64,000 bases of DNA from Phycisphaerales bacterium (GTDB taxonomy: Bacteria; Planctomycetota; Phycisphaerae; Phycisphaerales; UBA1924), in the NCBI GenBank assembly GCA_029260295.1, contig JAJDDN010000003.1, positions 205,263-269,262 on the forward strand, in the 5' to 3' direction. Of the stretch, positions 39,214-48,217 are shown piece after piece. Under the pieces are notes generated by a model that saw only the letters and a list, made by a program, of their open reading frames with translations, ran no database searches and was not told where the DNA came from. The translations under genes and the position numbers were made by a program. Numbering within the stretch: the stretch's first letter is position 1; each line of letters begins with the position of its first letter.

Positions 39214-40101
39214 TTATTTGATGTGGACGAGGTTGGTTGCGGCTTGGGCGAGGGTGGGTTTGTTTTGGAGGTCTATTGGGAGGTAGACGCCTTTGTCGTG
39301 GTCGGTGTTGAGGACGATGGCGTTTGGTTCTACGAGGGCGTAGCCGTTGGCGGCGTGTTCGTGGCCGAGGATGAAGAGGTTGATGCCCCAGCGTTCGGTG
39401 AGGTCTTCGAGTTGTTCGGCGTCGTAGCCACGGCCCCAGGTGAGGAGGTGGGCTGAGCCGACTCTTGGTTCGTAGTCTCGGTCGGTGAGGTCACGGCTGA
39501 TGATGGTGGTGTCGAAGCGGTCCATCATGCCTGGGCCTGGGAGTGAGTGGGTGCAGAGGATGTCGCCTTTGGGTGTGCTGACTCTGAGACCGATGGGCAT
39601 GGACATGACGAAGTCGGTGACGGCTTCGCGGACGGCTTGGGCATCGGCGGGGTCTGGGAACTCTTGGTCGATTCCGGCGTTGAATGCTTCTACGCATCGG
39701 ACGCCGTTTTTTACGATGAGGGAGTCTATTGCTTGGGCGAGTTCGTGGTTTGCCAGGAGGAAGTGGACGAACTCTGGGTATTGTGTTTTGAGTTTGGCGA
39801 CTCTGGTGAGGCCTTGGTAGCTTGTGTCTACTGGTGGGGGATCGCCTGGGAGCGATTGTTTCATGTCTGGGTGGATGATTTCGTGGAGTGTGAGGTGTTT
39901 GGGTTCTGAGCCGAACTCGCCGTCGAGACCGGCGGCGGCGACGATTGCTCTGAAGTTTTTGGGGTGGTCGTGGGTATCGCCGGAGGCGATGAGGTGGCCG
40001 GGGGGGGAGATGACATCTATGGAGCCTTGTCGGCATTTTGCGGTGCGGTTTGCTTGGGCACCATCGCGCAGGGTTTGGGCGACTTCTTCTGGGCTGGACA
40101 T
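39214..40101 (-). CDS. Calcineurin-like metallophosphoesterase
   Basis: The 295-aa product has the metallophosphoesterase motif series: [12 protein letters not shown] (GDxH), LANHELAQ (GNHE-like, with Ala for Gly), CTHSLPGPG and [12 protein letters not shown] (GHxH-like). It should hydrolyse phosphoesters with two metal ions; the substrate is unknown. The start at 40101 (MSSPEE) is preferred to 40116. Upstream and downstream gaps are filled by repeats, so it appears monocistronic. Confidence 0.85.
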   Translation of the reverse strand: MSSPEEVAQTLRDGAQANRTAKCRQGSIDVISPPGHLIASGDTHDHPKNFRAIVAAAGLDGEFGSEPKHLTLHEIIHPDMKQSLPGDPPPVDTSYQGLTRVAKLKTQYPEFVHFLLANHELAQAIDSLIVKNGVRCVEAFNAGIDQEFPDPADAQAVREAVTDFVMSMPIGLRVSTPKGDILCTHSLPGPGMMDRFDTTIISRDLTDRDYEPRVGSAHLLTWGRGYDAEQLEDLTERWGINLFILGHEHAANGYALVEPNAIVLNTDHDKGVYLPIDLQNKPTLAQAATNLVHIK

Positions 40102-40194
40102 GTCGATGGTGTACATGGTGAGTGGGAGGATAGGCGGTTTTGAGTGGGAGAGTATGAAAGGAGATCGTGAGAGAAGAAGAGAGAGGAAGTCAGG

Positions 40195-40432
40195 GAGCCC
40201 TCACCCCGGCCCTCTCCCATCAGAATGGGAGAGGGAGCGAGAAAGACACGGCTTGCCGAAGACGGTCAAGCCGTGGCACCCGTCCGTGGCACCCAATACG
40301 ACACTACTGCGCATAAGAATGCGAGTCGTGGCACCCGGGCAAGATCATGGAATCATCCCGACGCGCCGAAGACGGCGAGTCGGGGCACCCGGCAAGACAC
40401 TACTGCGCATAAGAATGCGAGTAGTGGCACCC
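40195..40432 (-). repeat. Repeat-filled gap: family 2 plus four TCTT-loop hairpin elements
   Basis: 40195-40237 family 2. Hairpin elements at 40242-40281 (CACGGCTTG arms), 40298-40335 (stem CGCAT-AAGA-ATGCG inside ACGAC / GTCGT), 40355-40390 (CCCGAC / GTCGGG) and 40394-40432 (CACTACT..CGCAT-AAGA-ATGCG..AGTAGTG), with a half copy (GTGGCACCC) at 40286-40294. This is the densest cluster in the window. Confidence 0.85.
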
Positions 40433-40447
40433 AGAAGTGGAGTTTGG

Positions 40448-41335
40448 TTAGATTTCGTCTACGGGGATGGAGGGGGCTCGTATGATGCCGAGGATGAGGT
40501 CGAGTTTGCTTGAGACTGAGTTCATGTCTGGGCGGGCGTTTGGATCGACCTCGAAGCACTGCATGATGAGATCTGAGAGGCGGTCTGGGAGATCTGTGCG
40601 GAGCTCTGAGATTGGGGTAGCTTTTTCGATGAGGGCGTCGTCGAGGGAGCCCATGAGGGAGTCGGACTTGGTGCCCATCGCTGTGGGGATGTTTTTGCCG
40701 GTGAGTACCCAGTACATCATGGCGCCGAAGTTGTAGACATCGGTCTTTGGGGTGATCTCTCGGCGGTGGACTTGTTCTGGAGCGATGTAGTCTGGGGTGC
40801 CTTGGATTCGTTTTTTGATGGTGCCGATTTTGCAGGACTGTCCGAGGTCGATGACCTTTGCGGTGAGGTTGCCTTGGATGTCTGATCCGAGGATGACATT
40901 GTGTGGTTTCATGTCTGCGTGGACATATCCGAGGGCGTGCATTTCTGCGAGCCCTGAGGCGACTTGTTGGAAGAGGTCGACGATGACGGTGAGGTCTGTT
41001 GGTGTTTCTTCGAACATTGAGATGCCGTCGACGAGTTCCATGACGAGGTAGAGGTCTTTGCATTTGAGGAGGGAGCCCTTTTTGATGAGCTTCTCGATGC
41101 GTCGGATGGCGGGGTGGTTTATTTGGTTTGCGATTTTGTATTCGATCTCTGCTTGATCGAGGAATCGCTGTGCTTTGGCGTCGGTTTTTTCGACATGCTT
41201 GAGGGCCCAGATTTGTTTGGTCTTTGGGTCTTGGACAAGGTAGATGATCGAGGCGGCGCCGCGTCCGATTTCGGACATGATGCGGAATCCCTCGATGATG
41301 TCGCCTGTTTTAAAGATGGTGAGTTCGTCGGTCAT
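40448..41335 (-). CDS. Hanks-type serine/threonine protein kinase
   Basis: The 295-aa product is a bare kinase domain. Features: glycine loop IGRGAASIIYLV, VAIK-type Lys K46 (WALKHV), catalytic loop HADMKPHN (D141, K143, N146), DLG at 163-165 in place of DFG, and APEQ after the activation segment. Key residues are present, so it should be active. It has no membrane helix or sensor domain. Such kinases are abundant in planctomycetes; partners are unknown. Confidence 0.93.
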   Translation of the reverse strand: MTDELTIFKTGDIIEGFRIMSEIGRGAASIIYLVQDPKTKQIWALKHVEKTDAKAQRFLDQAEIEYKIANQINHPAIRRIEKLIKKGSLLKCKDLYLVMELVDGISMFEETPTDLTVIVDLFQQVASGLAEMHALGYVHADMKPHNVILGSDIQGNLTAKVIDLGQSCKIGTIKKRIQGTPDYIAPEQVHRREITPKTDVYNFGAMMYWVLTGKNIPTAMGTKSDSLMGSLDDALIEKATPISELRTDLPDRLSDLIMQCFEVDPNARPDMNSVSSKLDLILGIIRAPSIPVDEI

Positions 41336-41762
41336 AAATGGTCGGTATCCGAAACGGTCATCCTGATTGGCCCTTTGCGGCCGAACAAATGTGTGAATCT
41401 ACGGAGTATTTCGGCTCAGAGCCCGGTCGATTGCACCCTGAATCAGTTATGGCTGATTATCGGGTTGGTGATGGTAGACCTGAAGCGGCTCAGGGGTGGA
41501 TGAACACGGACCTAAGAAACAACAGCTCAACTAATTTGGGCTGGCTTGGTTCGGATGTTCTATCGGGAGAGACCCTACGACTGTGAATGCCCGGGCGAGA
41601 TCGGGCAACATATAGCTGATGCGGCCCAAACAGAGTCGCGTCAGCCAAGAGTATATGGATCAGAGCGGTTGACGGTTCCCGTATTAGGAGTTTGGGGAGC
41701 AGAAAAAACCTCCGAAACGGGTTCGGAGGCGGTTGGGGTCTGGATGATTTTGCTGGGCGGGT
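41336..41762. other. Gene-free stretch upstream of the kinase
   Basis: 427 bases with no convincing gene. The right end carries the amidase terminator; the left end must hold the kinase promoter. The middle (about 41400-41690) has near-neutral strand composition unlike its G-rich surroundings and no hairpin elements, so it may hold a foreign remnant or an RNA, but none is recognised. Confidence 0.45.
41709..41729 (-). terminator. Rho-independent terminator after the amidase gene
   Basis: CCTCCGAA (41709-41716) pairs with TTCGGAGG (41722-41729) with a 5-base loop; the minus-strand transcript continues into TTTTTT. It lies 34 bases after the amidase stop. Confidence 0.85.
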
Positions 41763-42416
41763 TTAGATATTGCCTAGGAGTTCGTCGAAGTTTGCTCTTG
41801 GGAAGTAGCGTCCTGGGCTGGTTGTTGGGGAGAGGTCTTCGTGGAGGTAGATGCGGTCTTTGGGGATGTCGAGGCGTTCTGAGAGTGCCATGACGACTTG
41901 GGCGAGATAACGGATCTGCTCGGTGGTAAAGGGTTTGCGGTCGCCGTTTCCTACGAGGCAGATTTCGATAGGGCTTGCGGTGTTGGCGTTGAGTCCTGCG
42001 AGCTGAGCCCCGGCTGATTGTGTGAGCCAGCGGTTTCCGAGATGGATTTCACCGTCGCCCATTCCTGTGCCGTTGCCGATGAGGAAGTGGTAGCTGAGGC
42101 CGTCGTATCCGACGGTTTTGTGCTGTGCACCGATGGATTCGGCGGAGCCAGCGGGCGATCCCGAGTGGACGATGACGATGGAGTCCCAGTTTGTGGACTG
42201 GAGATCGGATTTGGTGTTGAAGATGGCGTCTACGCCTCGGCCTGCGTTGATGCTTGCGAGGGGTGAGAGCGAAACGCCTGAGGCGTTGAGTGATTTGTTC
42301 CCTGTGTCGAGGATGGAGAGGAGTCCGATGAGGCCAGTCATGGACACAGCGAGGGCGCCCCACACGATTTTGGTGCGGATGCCGGGGTTTGTTCGGACTG
42401 TGACCTTCGCTGGCAT
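41763..42416 (-). CDS. N-acetylmuramoyl-L-alanine amidase-like protein (PGRP/Amidase_2 fold)
   Basis: The 217-aa product has one N-terminal membrane helix (about residues 17-36) and a C-terminal amidase_2-like domain. IVIVHSGSPAGS supplies a His at the first zinc position, SYHFLIGNG is a conserved strand, and IYLHEDLSPTTSPGRYFP carries the second His. The usual last ligand in the xxPxxC/DPGxxF region is less clear, so activity is uncertain. It probably acts on, or binds, peptidoglycan at the outer face of the inner membrane. Confidence 0.75.
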   Translation of the reverse strand: MPAKVTVRTNPGIRTKIVWGALAVSMTGLIGLLSILDTGNKSLNASGVSLSPLASINAGRGVDAIFNTKSDLQSTNWDSIVIVHSGSPAGSAESIGAQHKTVGYDGLSYHFLIGNGTGMGDGEIHLGNRWLTQSAGAQLAGLNANTASPIEICLVGNGDRKPFTTEQIRYLAQVVMALSERLDIPKDRIYLHEDLSPTTSPGRYFPRANFDELLGNI

Positions 42417-42614
42417 GGAGTGAGTCAGTTCCTAGAGGGGGGATGAACTACTAATACAGATTATCATATTCATTCGGGTGTTGCGCGGTTAATTCTTGCG
42501 TATTGAAGTGTAATTTGGGTATGTTTTGGCGCATAATTCTGCGTGCATGGTTTGACACACTTACCGGGCCCGAACAAAGCGTGATTATTGAGCAACTAGA
42601 CGAATGGATTTGAT

Positions 42615-42848
42615 TTACTCTTCGGATTTGACGAGGCGGTCGCGGAGGTTTGGGGTGCGGCGTCCGAACTCATCTTCGAGGAATGGAGGGGCGTGCTGAG
42701 AGCGGGTTTGGTTGTAGCGATCGAAGGGTGAGCGGGGGTCGTCTCGGTGGAGGAGTGTTTTTTGACAGGCGGCCTGTGTGCTTAGGGCAAGGAGAGCTGT
42801 GACAAGCACTGGCTTGCGGAGCGATTTGATGTGCTTTGAGTTGATCAT
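42615..42848 (-). CDS. Small exported hypothetical protein
   Basis: The 77-aa product starts with a basic region and hydrophobic segment (KPVLVTALLALSTQAAC) ending in Cys, suggesting a lipoprotein although the lipobox is not canonical. The rest is charged (HRDDPRSPFDRYNQTRSQ, DEFGRRTPNLRDRLVK). Family not recognised. The ATG at 42848 gives the best signal peptide; an upstream start at 42896 is less likely because it overlaps the terminator hairpin. Confidence 0.55.
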   Translation of the reverse strand: MINSKHIKSLRKPVLVTALLALSTQAACQKTLLHRDDPRSPFDRYNQTRSQHAPPFLEDEFGRRTPNLRDRLVKSEE

Positions 42849-42898
42849 GCGATGGGTCGCCTGCGGAGGGATATGGATAACAAAAACCGGTATCAAAA

Positions 42899-42932
42899 AA
42901 CAGTGTACCGCGAGTTACCACGGCACACTGTT
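42899..42932 (-). terminator. Rho-independent terminator-like hairpin
   Basis: AACAGTGT (42899-42906) pairs with ACACTGTT (42925-42932), with additional inner CCG/CGG pairing. On the minus strand it is followed by TTTTGAT. It lies about 170 bases after the trmL stop and is the best candidate for its terminator. Confidence 0.6.
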
Positions 42933-43104
42933 CTGGAGAGAGGAGAGAACTGTTTTTCTGAGAATCGCTATTCTCAACTGTGCCTGGGGATCACTAAACC
43001 CAAACACATGACTGCAACAAGAGACATACGCATCGGCTTGGCTTTGGTTCGAACGCTCTTCGAGAATCGTTCAAATTATATTATGTTTGCTTCTTGTTCG
43101 GGTT

Positions 43105-43719
43105 TTAATTGCGAACGAGGCGGCCTTGGTCATCTGTACGGAGCTGGGAGCTTGCGAGCAGGGACTGGATTGCGGCGTAGAGGGTGATGGCGCAGGCGGT
43201 GGAGAGGTTGAGGGAGCGTTCTGAGGGGACTAGGGGGATGGAGAGGCATTGGTCTGGGTGGGCTGCTAGGAGGTCTTTGGGGAGGCCGACGCTTTCTTTG
43301 CCGAAGACGAAGTGGTCGCCTTTTTGGGGTGTGATGTCGTAGATTGTTCGGGAGGCCCTGGCGGTGAGATACCAGGTGTTTGGCGGGGCGGGCTTTGAGG
43401 TTTGTTTGGAGGCTTGTTTGGAGGCTTGGTATTCGGCGAGGGAATCGTGGTTTGTGAGGTTGAGTCTTGGCCAGTAGTCGAGGCCTGCGCGGCGGCATGC
43501 TTTTTCGTCGATGTCGAATGCGAGGGGGTGGATGAGGTGGAGGGCGGCGCCGGCGGCGACGCAGGTGCGGCCGATGGAGCCTGTGTTGTTTGGTATCTCT
43601 GGGTTGAGGAGGACGATGTGGGCGATTGGGTCTTTTGTGGGGGTGGGTGCTGGTGATTGCGTGGAAAGATCCCCGGCCGGTGAGTCGGGGCATTTGTTAT
43701 TTTTTGTGTTGTCGGTCAT
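43105..43719 (-). CDS. trmL: tRNA (cytidine(34)-2'-O)-methyltransferase
   Basis: The 204-aa product is a SPOUT enzyme. HIVLLNPEIPNNTGSIGRTC, FVFGKESVGLPKDLL and SIPLVPSERSLNLSTACAITLYA (in parts) are the TrmL signature segments forming the SAM-binding knot. It methylates the wobble base of certain leucine tRNAs. The first about 32 residues are a low-complexity extension, and an internal insert (QASKQASKQTSKPA) is a short tandem repeat. It stands alone in the minus direction. Confidence 0.9.
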   Translation of the reverse strand: MTDNTKNNKCPDSPAGDLSTQSPAPTPTKDPIAHIVLLNPEIPNNTGSIGRTCVAAGAALHLIHPLAFDIDEKACRRAGLDYWPRLNLTNHDSLAEYQASKQASKQTSKPAPPNTWYLTARASRTIYDITPQKGDHFVFGKESVGLPKDLLAAHPDQCLSIPLVPSERSLNLSTACAITLYAAIQSLLASSQLRTDDQGRLVRN

Positions 43720-43755
43720 TGTGGGATTATTGCAGGGCGGGTGGGATTCGATTGG

Positions 43756-44889
43756 TTAGCCATCCTTTGCGATGGGATCGGTAGCGACAATTTTATCGAC
43801 GGCTTGGGCGAATCCTTTATCGAGCGGGAAGCCCTGCCAGCGGATTGTGCCATCGGTCGAGAGGACCAGTGTGTGGGGGATGCTTGTGATCCCGAGGGCT
43901 TTGTAGAGGGTTTGGGTTGAATCGTAGAGTTGAGCGTAGTTTTCTTTGGTGTTGCTGAGCTTTCGGATGATTTTTTCTTTGTCCTCTGAGCCTGAGATCC
44001 TGACGACTTCGAGCTTTCCTGCGTGGGTTTCGAGGAGTTTTGTATAGATGCGTGACGCTTTCTTTGCTGGACTGCTTGAGCTGATCCAGAAGTCGATGAT
44101 GAGGACTTTGTTTTCGAATGATCGCTCTTCGCTGACCCATTCTTCATTGTCTAGGAGTGGGATTGGGAGTTTCATTCCTTGTGAGTTTCGGTTTGCGTAG
44201 AGGGTGCCTTTGTTGTGCTTTGGCCAGGAGGCTCCGCCGTATTTCTTTGATTTGGAGGCTTCTTTTTCTTTGGCGTCTTGTTCTGGCTTTGCGGGGTCGA
44301 GGCCTTGGGCTTGGAGTGCTGCGTTTGTGGTGGCTGATTCTGGGGTTTCGGAGGTCAGGAGTTTGATGGCGTCTTTGATTGCGCGTTTGTCGAGGTCTGC
44401 GAAGCGGAGGTTTCCGGCGCGGTCGATGAGGTAGTAATCGGGGTAGTTGTCTGTGTGCATTGCGGTTGCGAAGGTGCCTCCGGCGTCGCGTGCGACGGGG
44501 ATGGTGACTTTGCCGGCGGCGATTTTTTCGTGCATGAGATCGAAGCCTGCGTCTGGGTGGATTGCGGCGACGACGATGCCTTGGTCTTTGAAGTCGCGGT
44601 GCATTCGGGTGAGCTTTGAGAGGGCCATGATTGATTGTGGGTCGGCGGCTGAGACGACGGCGAGAACGACGACTTTGCCTTTGGTGTTTTCGGGATCGAG
44701 GGTGCCTGGGTGGGACCAGTCTGTTAGGGCTGCGGCGATCGAGGAATCGAAGGGTTTGGTTTCGAGTTCGGTGAGGGCTTGGCGGCTATCGGTGGCTTCT
44801 CGTTTGATAGGGGCCATGGCGAGAAGGGGGAGTAGCGTGGCGCATGCGGTGATGGAGACGAACAACGAGTTGAGCTTTGTGGGATTCAT
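43756..44889 (-). CDS. Exported thioredoxin-fold protein lacking the CXXC motif
   Basis: The 377-aa product has an N-terminal signal (VSITACATLLPLLAMA), a first peroxiredoxin/thioredoxin-like domain without Cys (about residues 60-180) and a second TlpA/ResA-like domain (about 225-375). At the active site it reads DFWISSSSPAKK: the two catalytic Cys of the paralogue at 45068 correspond to S272 and A275. The fold elements around it, including the cis-Pro region (GITSIPHTLVLSTDG), remain. It cannot be a classical thiol oxidoreductase; it may bind rather than reduce substrates. First of three tandem paralogues in reading order of coordinates. Confidence 0.82.
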   Translation of the reverse strand: MNPTKLNSLFVSITACATLLPLLAMAPIKREATDSRQALTELETKPFDSSIAAALTDWSHPGTLDPENTKGKVVVLAVVSAADPQSIMALSKLTRMHRDFKDQGIVVAAIHPDAGFDLMHEKIAAGKVTIPVARDAGGTFATAMHTDNYPDYYLIDRAGNLRFADLDKRAIKDAIKLLTSETPESATTNAALQAQGLDPAKPEQDAKEKEASKSKKYGGASWPKHNKGTLYANRNSQGMKLPIPLLDNEEWVSEERSFENKVLIIDFWISSSSPAKKASRIYTKLLETHAGKLEVVRISGSEDKEKIIRKLSNTKENYAQLYDSTQTLYKALGITSIPHTLVLSTDGTIRWQGFPLDKGFAQAVDKIVATDPIAKDG

Positions 44890-44998
44890 TTGAGACCTTT
44901 GTTAATCGTAACTTTGTGAAATAATGAACTTTGAGTGTATGCGGGGATTGGGCTTGGCCAAAGGCAAAAAGCAGGAATTGACAGGGTGGGCGTAAAAA

Positions 44999-45027
44999 AA
45001 CACCCGCCCTGTAGAGGGGCGGGTGTT
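44999..45027 (-). terminator. Rho-independent terminator after the middle thioredoxin gene
   Basis: AACACCCGCCC (44999-45009) pairs with GGGCGGGTGTT (45017-45027); on the minus strand a run of T follows. It separates the paralogue at 45068 from that at 43756, so each is its own transcript unit. Confidence 0.9.
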
Positions 45028-45067
45028 ATGTAGAATAGATATAGCCGCTGGACAGTCTGAGCAGGGT

Positions 45068-46195
45068 TTAGATGTCGTTTGCGAACATGGGGTCTGCTTG
45101 GATGGTCATGTTGACTGCATTGACAAACGCTCCATCGAGCGGGTTTCCCTGCCAGCGGATAATCCCGTCGGTCGAAATAACGACCACATGCGGAATGCCC
45201 CGTACGCCGACACCTGTATGGACGGCCTTGCGTGAGTCAAACAACTGGGCGTAGTTGCCGTTTTTCTTAAGCACAAAGTCCTTGAATACCTTGAAATCTT
45301 CGGACCCACCGATCCCAACGATCTCGAGTTTGCCCTCGTTCTGATCCTGGAGACTTTCTAGCATCGGCATCGCCTTCTTGCAAGGCCCACACCAAGTTGC
45401 CCAGAAATCCAGCACCAAAACCTTGTCCTCAAGCGAACGCTTGTTCGCTACCCAGATCTCTCTCCCCATCGGGACGGGGAGCGGCTTGCCCTGAATATTC
45501 TTCGTCCCACTGATCCGGTCATTGGAGTTGTGCTGCGGCCAGTTGGCGTTCTCGTACAACTCGGGTGCAATCTTGGCGATCGCCCCACCGGCAGGCTCGG
45601 GGTCGAGGCCTTGGGCTTGGAGGTCGGCATTGGTTGCTGCGGTCTCTGCGGTTTCAGATGCCAGCGCTTTGATTGCATTTTTGAGACCGCGTTTGTCGAG
45701 GTCTGCGAAGCGGAGGTTTCCGGCGCGGTCGATGATGTAGAGGTCTGGGTAGTCGTCGGTGTGCATTGCTGCGGCGAAGACGCCGCCGGCGTCGCGTGCG
45801 ACGGGGATGGTGATTTTTCCTGCGATTATTTTTTCGTTGACGAGTTCGAAGCCTGCGTCTGGGTGGATGGCGGCGACGACGACGCCTTGGCCTTGGAAGT
45901 CACGCTGGATGCGTGTGAGTTTGGAGATGGTCATGATGGACTGTGGATCAGCCGCGGAGAGTACTGCCAGGACGACGACTTTGCCTTGGGTGTTTGAGGC
46001 GTCGAGGGTGCCTGGGTGTGTCCAGTCGGTGAGCGATGCGATGGCTGAGGAGTCGAAGGATTTGGTTTCGAGTTCGGTCAGGGCGGCGCGGTTGGAGTTG
46101 AACTCGCGTTTGATGGTTGGGGCCATTGCGAGCATGGGGATGAGTGCTGCGGCTGCCAAGAGGGGGGCGAGGGTGGTGATTGATCGTGGTTTCAT
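45068..46195 (-). CDS. Exported TlpA/ResA-like thioredoxin with N-terminal Trx-like domain
   Basis: The 375-aa product matches the 43756 paralogue over its whole length but keeps an intact active site, DFWATWCGPCKK. It has a signal peptide (PLLAAAALIPMLAMA), a Cys-free first domain and a C-terminal redox domain with GIPHVVVISTDG. It should reduce or oxidise disulphides outside the cytoplasm. Coordinates 45120-45595, coding for the redox domain, are C-rich on the plus strand while the rest of the gene is G-rich, so the gene looks mosaic. Start 46195 gives the signal peptide; the longer frame is unsupported. Confidence 0.88.
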   Translation of the reverse strand: MKPRSITTLAPLLAAAALIPMLAMAPTIKREFNSNRAALTELETKSFDSSAIASLTDWTHPGTLDASNTQGKVVVLAVLSAADPQSIMTISKLTRIQRDFQGQGVVVAAIHPDAGFELVNEKIIAGKITIPVARDAGGVFAAAMHTDDYPDLYIIDRAGNLRFADLDKRGLKNAIKALASETAETAATNADLQAQGLDPEPAGGAIAKIAPELYENANWPQHNSNDRISGTKNIQGKPLPVPMGREIWVANKRSLEDKVLVLDFWATWCGPCKKAMPMLESLQDQNEGKLEIVGIGGSEDFKVFKDFVLKKNGNYAQLFDSRKAVHTGVGVRGIPHVVVISTDGIIRWQGNPLDGAFVNAVNMTIQADPMFANDI

Positions 46196-46318
46196 TGGAT
46201 TCTCCTGCTGAATCGAGTATGGATATTGCTGAGGGTTGAGTGTATCCGAAATGCAGGGCTTGCCCAAGCGGGAATCTTGAATAGGTGGATCAATTGCGTT
46301 TTAGAGTGGATATAGACG

Positions 46319-46353
46319 AAAGCACCCCTCTGGCGGGGCCGGAGGGGTGCTTT
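46319..46353 (-). terminator. Terminator after the third thioredoxin gene
   Basis: A perfect 12-bp stem AAAGCACCCCTC / GAGGGGTGCTTT with an 11-base loop lies 23 bases after the stop at 46376. Confidence 0.85.
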
Positions 46354-46375
46354 GAAGTGTGTCGAAGGGATTGTG

Positions 46376-47101
46376 TTAGCCGCCTTGGGTGGCGTTGGCT
46401 TGTGCGGTCAGCCGTGCTTGGACGACTGGGTCAGCGGCGATTGTTTTGTTGACTGCTGGGAGGAATGCTTCGTCGTGTGGGTTTCCGATCCAGCGGATGA
46501 CGCCGTCGGTGGACATGACGACGACTAGGGGGATGCCTCTGGATTCGAATTCTTTGTAGACTGTCTGGTTGGTGTCGTAGAGGTTTGCGTAGGTGACTTC
46601 ATGTTTTTCAACATAGCTGCGTACATCTGCTTCTGGGTCGCGTTGTCCGCCGATGGCCATGACGGTGAGTGCGTCTTGGTTATCTTTTTGGAGTTCGTCG
46701 AGGATTGGTGAGGCGGCGCGGCATGGTGGGCACCATGTTGCCCAGAAGTCGAGGACGACGACATTGCCTTGGGAGTCGACTTCATCTGAGAGCCATGTTT
46801 CGGAGCCGAGTGCTACTGGGAGTGTTTGGCCTTGGAAGTTTTTGGCGTAGAGGTCGGTGTTGTGTGCTGGCCAAGCGGCGTCTGTGTAGGCCTGGGCTTT
46901 GTGGGCTACGCAACCTTCGCAGGAGCCGTCGGTGCAGCATGCGGTTGCGGCGGCTTTGGTTTCGTCTGCTTTGGCTGAGCCGTGGGATGCGCAGGCGGCG
47001 CAGGCGTTGCCTGAGGTGTGGTCGTGTTGTGCGGCGTGGTCTGGTGCGCCGGTGAGGGCGATGCCTGTGGATGCGATGAGCATTGCGATGAGTTGGGACA
47101 T
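46376..47101 (-). CDS. Exported TlpA/ResA-like thioredoxin with Cys/His-rich N-terminus
   Basis: The 241-aa product has a signal peptide (MSQLIAMLIASTGIALTGA), then a region rich in His and Cys (DHAAQHDHTSGNACAAC, ACCTDGSCEGCVAH) that could bind metal, then one thioredoxin domain with DFWATWCPPCRA and RGIPLVVVMSTDG. It shares the linker motif AAWPAHNTDLYA with the two paralogues but lacks their extra N-terminal Trx domain. Likely a periplasmic or cell-envelope thiol-disulphide oxidoreductase, possibly linked to metal or cytochrome maturation. Confidence 0.88.
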   Translation of the reverse strand: MSQLIAMLIASTGIALTGAPDHAAQHDHTSGNACAACASHGSAKADETKAAATACCTDGSCEGCVAHKAQAYTDAAWPAHNTDLYAKNFQGQTLPVALGSETWLSDEVDSQGNVVVLDFWATWCPPCRAASPILDELQKDNQDALTVMAIGGQRDPEADVRSYVEKHEVTYANLYDTNQTVYKEFESRGIPLVVVMSTDGVIRWIGNPHDEAFLPAVNKTIAADPVVQARLTAQANATQGG

Positions 47102-47182
47102 GGTGTTCTCCTAAATGAACGGTTGGTTATTGCGCAGGTATGCACGCGTTAAACGAGCCCCTCGTCTGAACTTGAACTGGCT

Positions 47183-48067
47183 TTACCCCTGAGGGGGTAT
47201 AAGTCTGTGGAGAGCAACGGCTGCGGCCACTGAAATATTCAGTGAATCTGCAGAACTTGCGAGTGGAATTTTCACTTTCAAATCGGAGGCGTTCATAGCG
47301 ATTTGGGTGAGGCCTGGGCCTTCGGCGCCGAGGAGGATGGCGATTTTTTGATCTGGTGGGCGGTTTTGGATGTATTGGTCGATGTCGAGAGCATCATTGG
47401 CGGGGGTCATGGCGAGGGTCGTGAACCCGGCGGCTTTGACGGTTGTGACGATTGCGGGCCAGTTTTTTTCTGGGGGGAGATAGGCGAAGGGGATGGTGAG
47501 GGCGTGTCCCATGGAGACACGGAGGGCCTTTCTGTATAAAGGATCGCAGCATTTGTGGCTCAGGAGGATGGGGACTCTGGAGCCACAGAGGGCGGCGACG
47601 GAGCGGAAGACTGAGCCGAGGTTGTCGTGGTTGGCGAGGTCTTCGAGGATGACGAGGGCGCGGGATGATTGAAGGAGGTCATCGAGTCGGGGTTCTTTAC
47701 TTTGGGGGGCACTTTGGGGGGGTCGGATGCCGGCGGCGAGGAGTCCTCGGTGGATTGGGTAGCCTGTGATTTGGTCGAGGATTGATCTTGAGGCGGTGTA
47801 GATGGGGACATCTTCGGGGATCTTTGCGAGGAGATCGGCGTGGGCTTGGAGTTTGTTTTCGGCGATGAGGACGGAGTGGAGTTTGTAGGGGGAGTTGATG
47901 TGGTGTTCGAGTACGAGGGAGCCTTCGGAGATGAAGAGGGGGTCCTTGGCGGGTTGACCAAGTGCTTCAGGGTTATGGGATGCTTTGAGCCAGGCGTCTT
48001 TTTGATTGCGGTATGGCTCTATGCGTGGGTCATTGGGGTCATGGATTGGGGTGAAACGGTCGATCAT
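47183..48067 (-). CDS. SpoU/TrmH-family RNA 2'-O-methyltransferase
   Basis: The 294-aa product has an N-terminal substrate-binding domain (FISEGSLVLEHHINSPYKL) and a SpoU SPOUT domain with LEDLANHDNLGSVFRSVAALCG, AILLGAEGPGLTQ and IPLASSADSLNISVAAAVALHRL (in parts). It methylates a ribose 2'-OH in rRNA or tRNA; the target cannot be named. The stop lies in a CCCCTGAGGGG palindrome that might also help terminate. Confidence 0.9.
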   Translation of the reverse strand: MIDRFTPIHDPNDPRIEPYRNQKDAWLKASHNPEALGQPAKDPLFISEGSLVLEHHINSPYKLHSVLIAENKLQAHADLLAKIPEDVPIYTASRSILDQITGYPIHRGLLAAGIRPPQSAPQSKEPRLDDLLQSSRALVILEDLANHDNLGSVFRSVAALCGSRVPILLSHKCCDPLYRKALRVSMGHALTIPFAYLPPEKNWPAIVTTVKAAGFTTLAMTPANDALDIDQYIQNRPPDQKIAILLGAEGPGLTQIAMNASDLKVKIPLASSADSLNISVAAAVALHRLIPPQG

Positions 48068-48139
48068 TGGTAGTAAGTGTATTGGATAGAAGATGAAGAA
48101 GAAGAAAGAGTAGGGTGAAGAGGGGAAGATGAGGGTACT

Positions 48140-48183
48140 GAGCCCTCACCCCGGCCCTCTCCCATCAGAATGGGAGAGGGAGG
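48140..48183 (-). repeat. Dispersed hairpin repeat, family 2
   Basis: GAGCCCTCACCCCGGCCCTC followed by the CCCTCTCCCAT / ATGGGAGAGGG hairpin, between the divergent spoU-type and uppP genes. Confidence 0.85.
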
Positions 48184-48217
48184 AAGAGCCGCTTGTTGAG
48201 AATGAATAGGAACTTTG

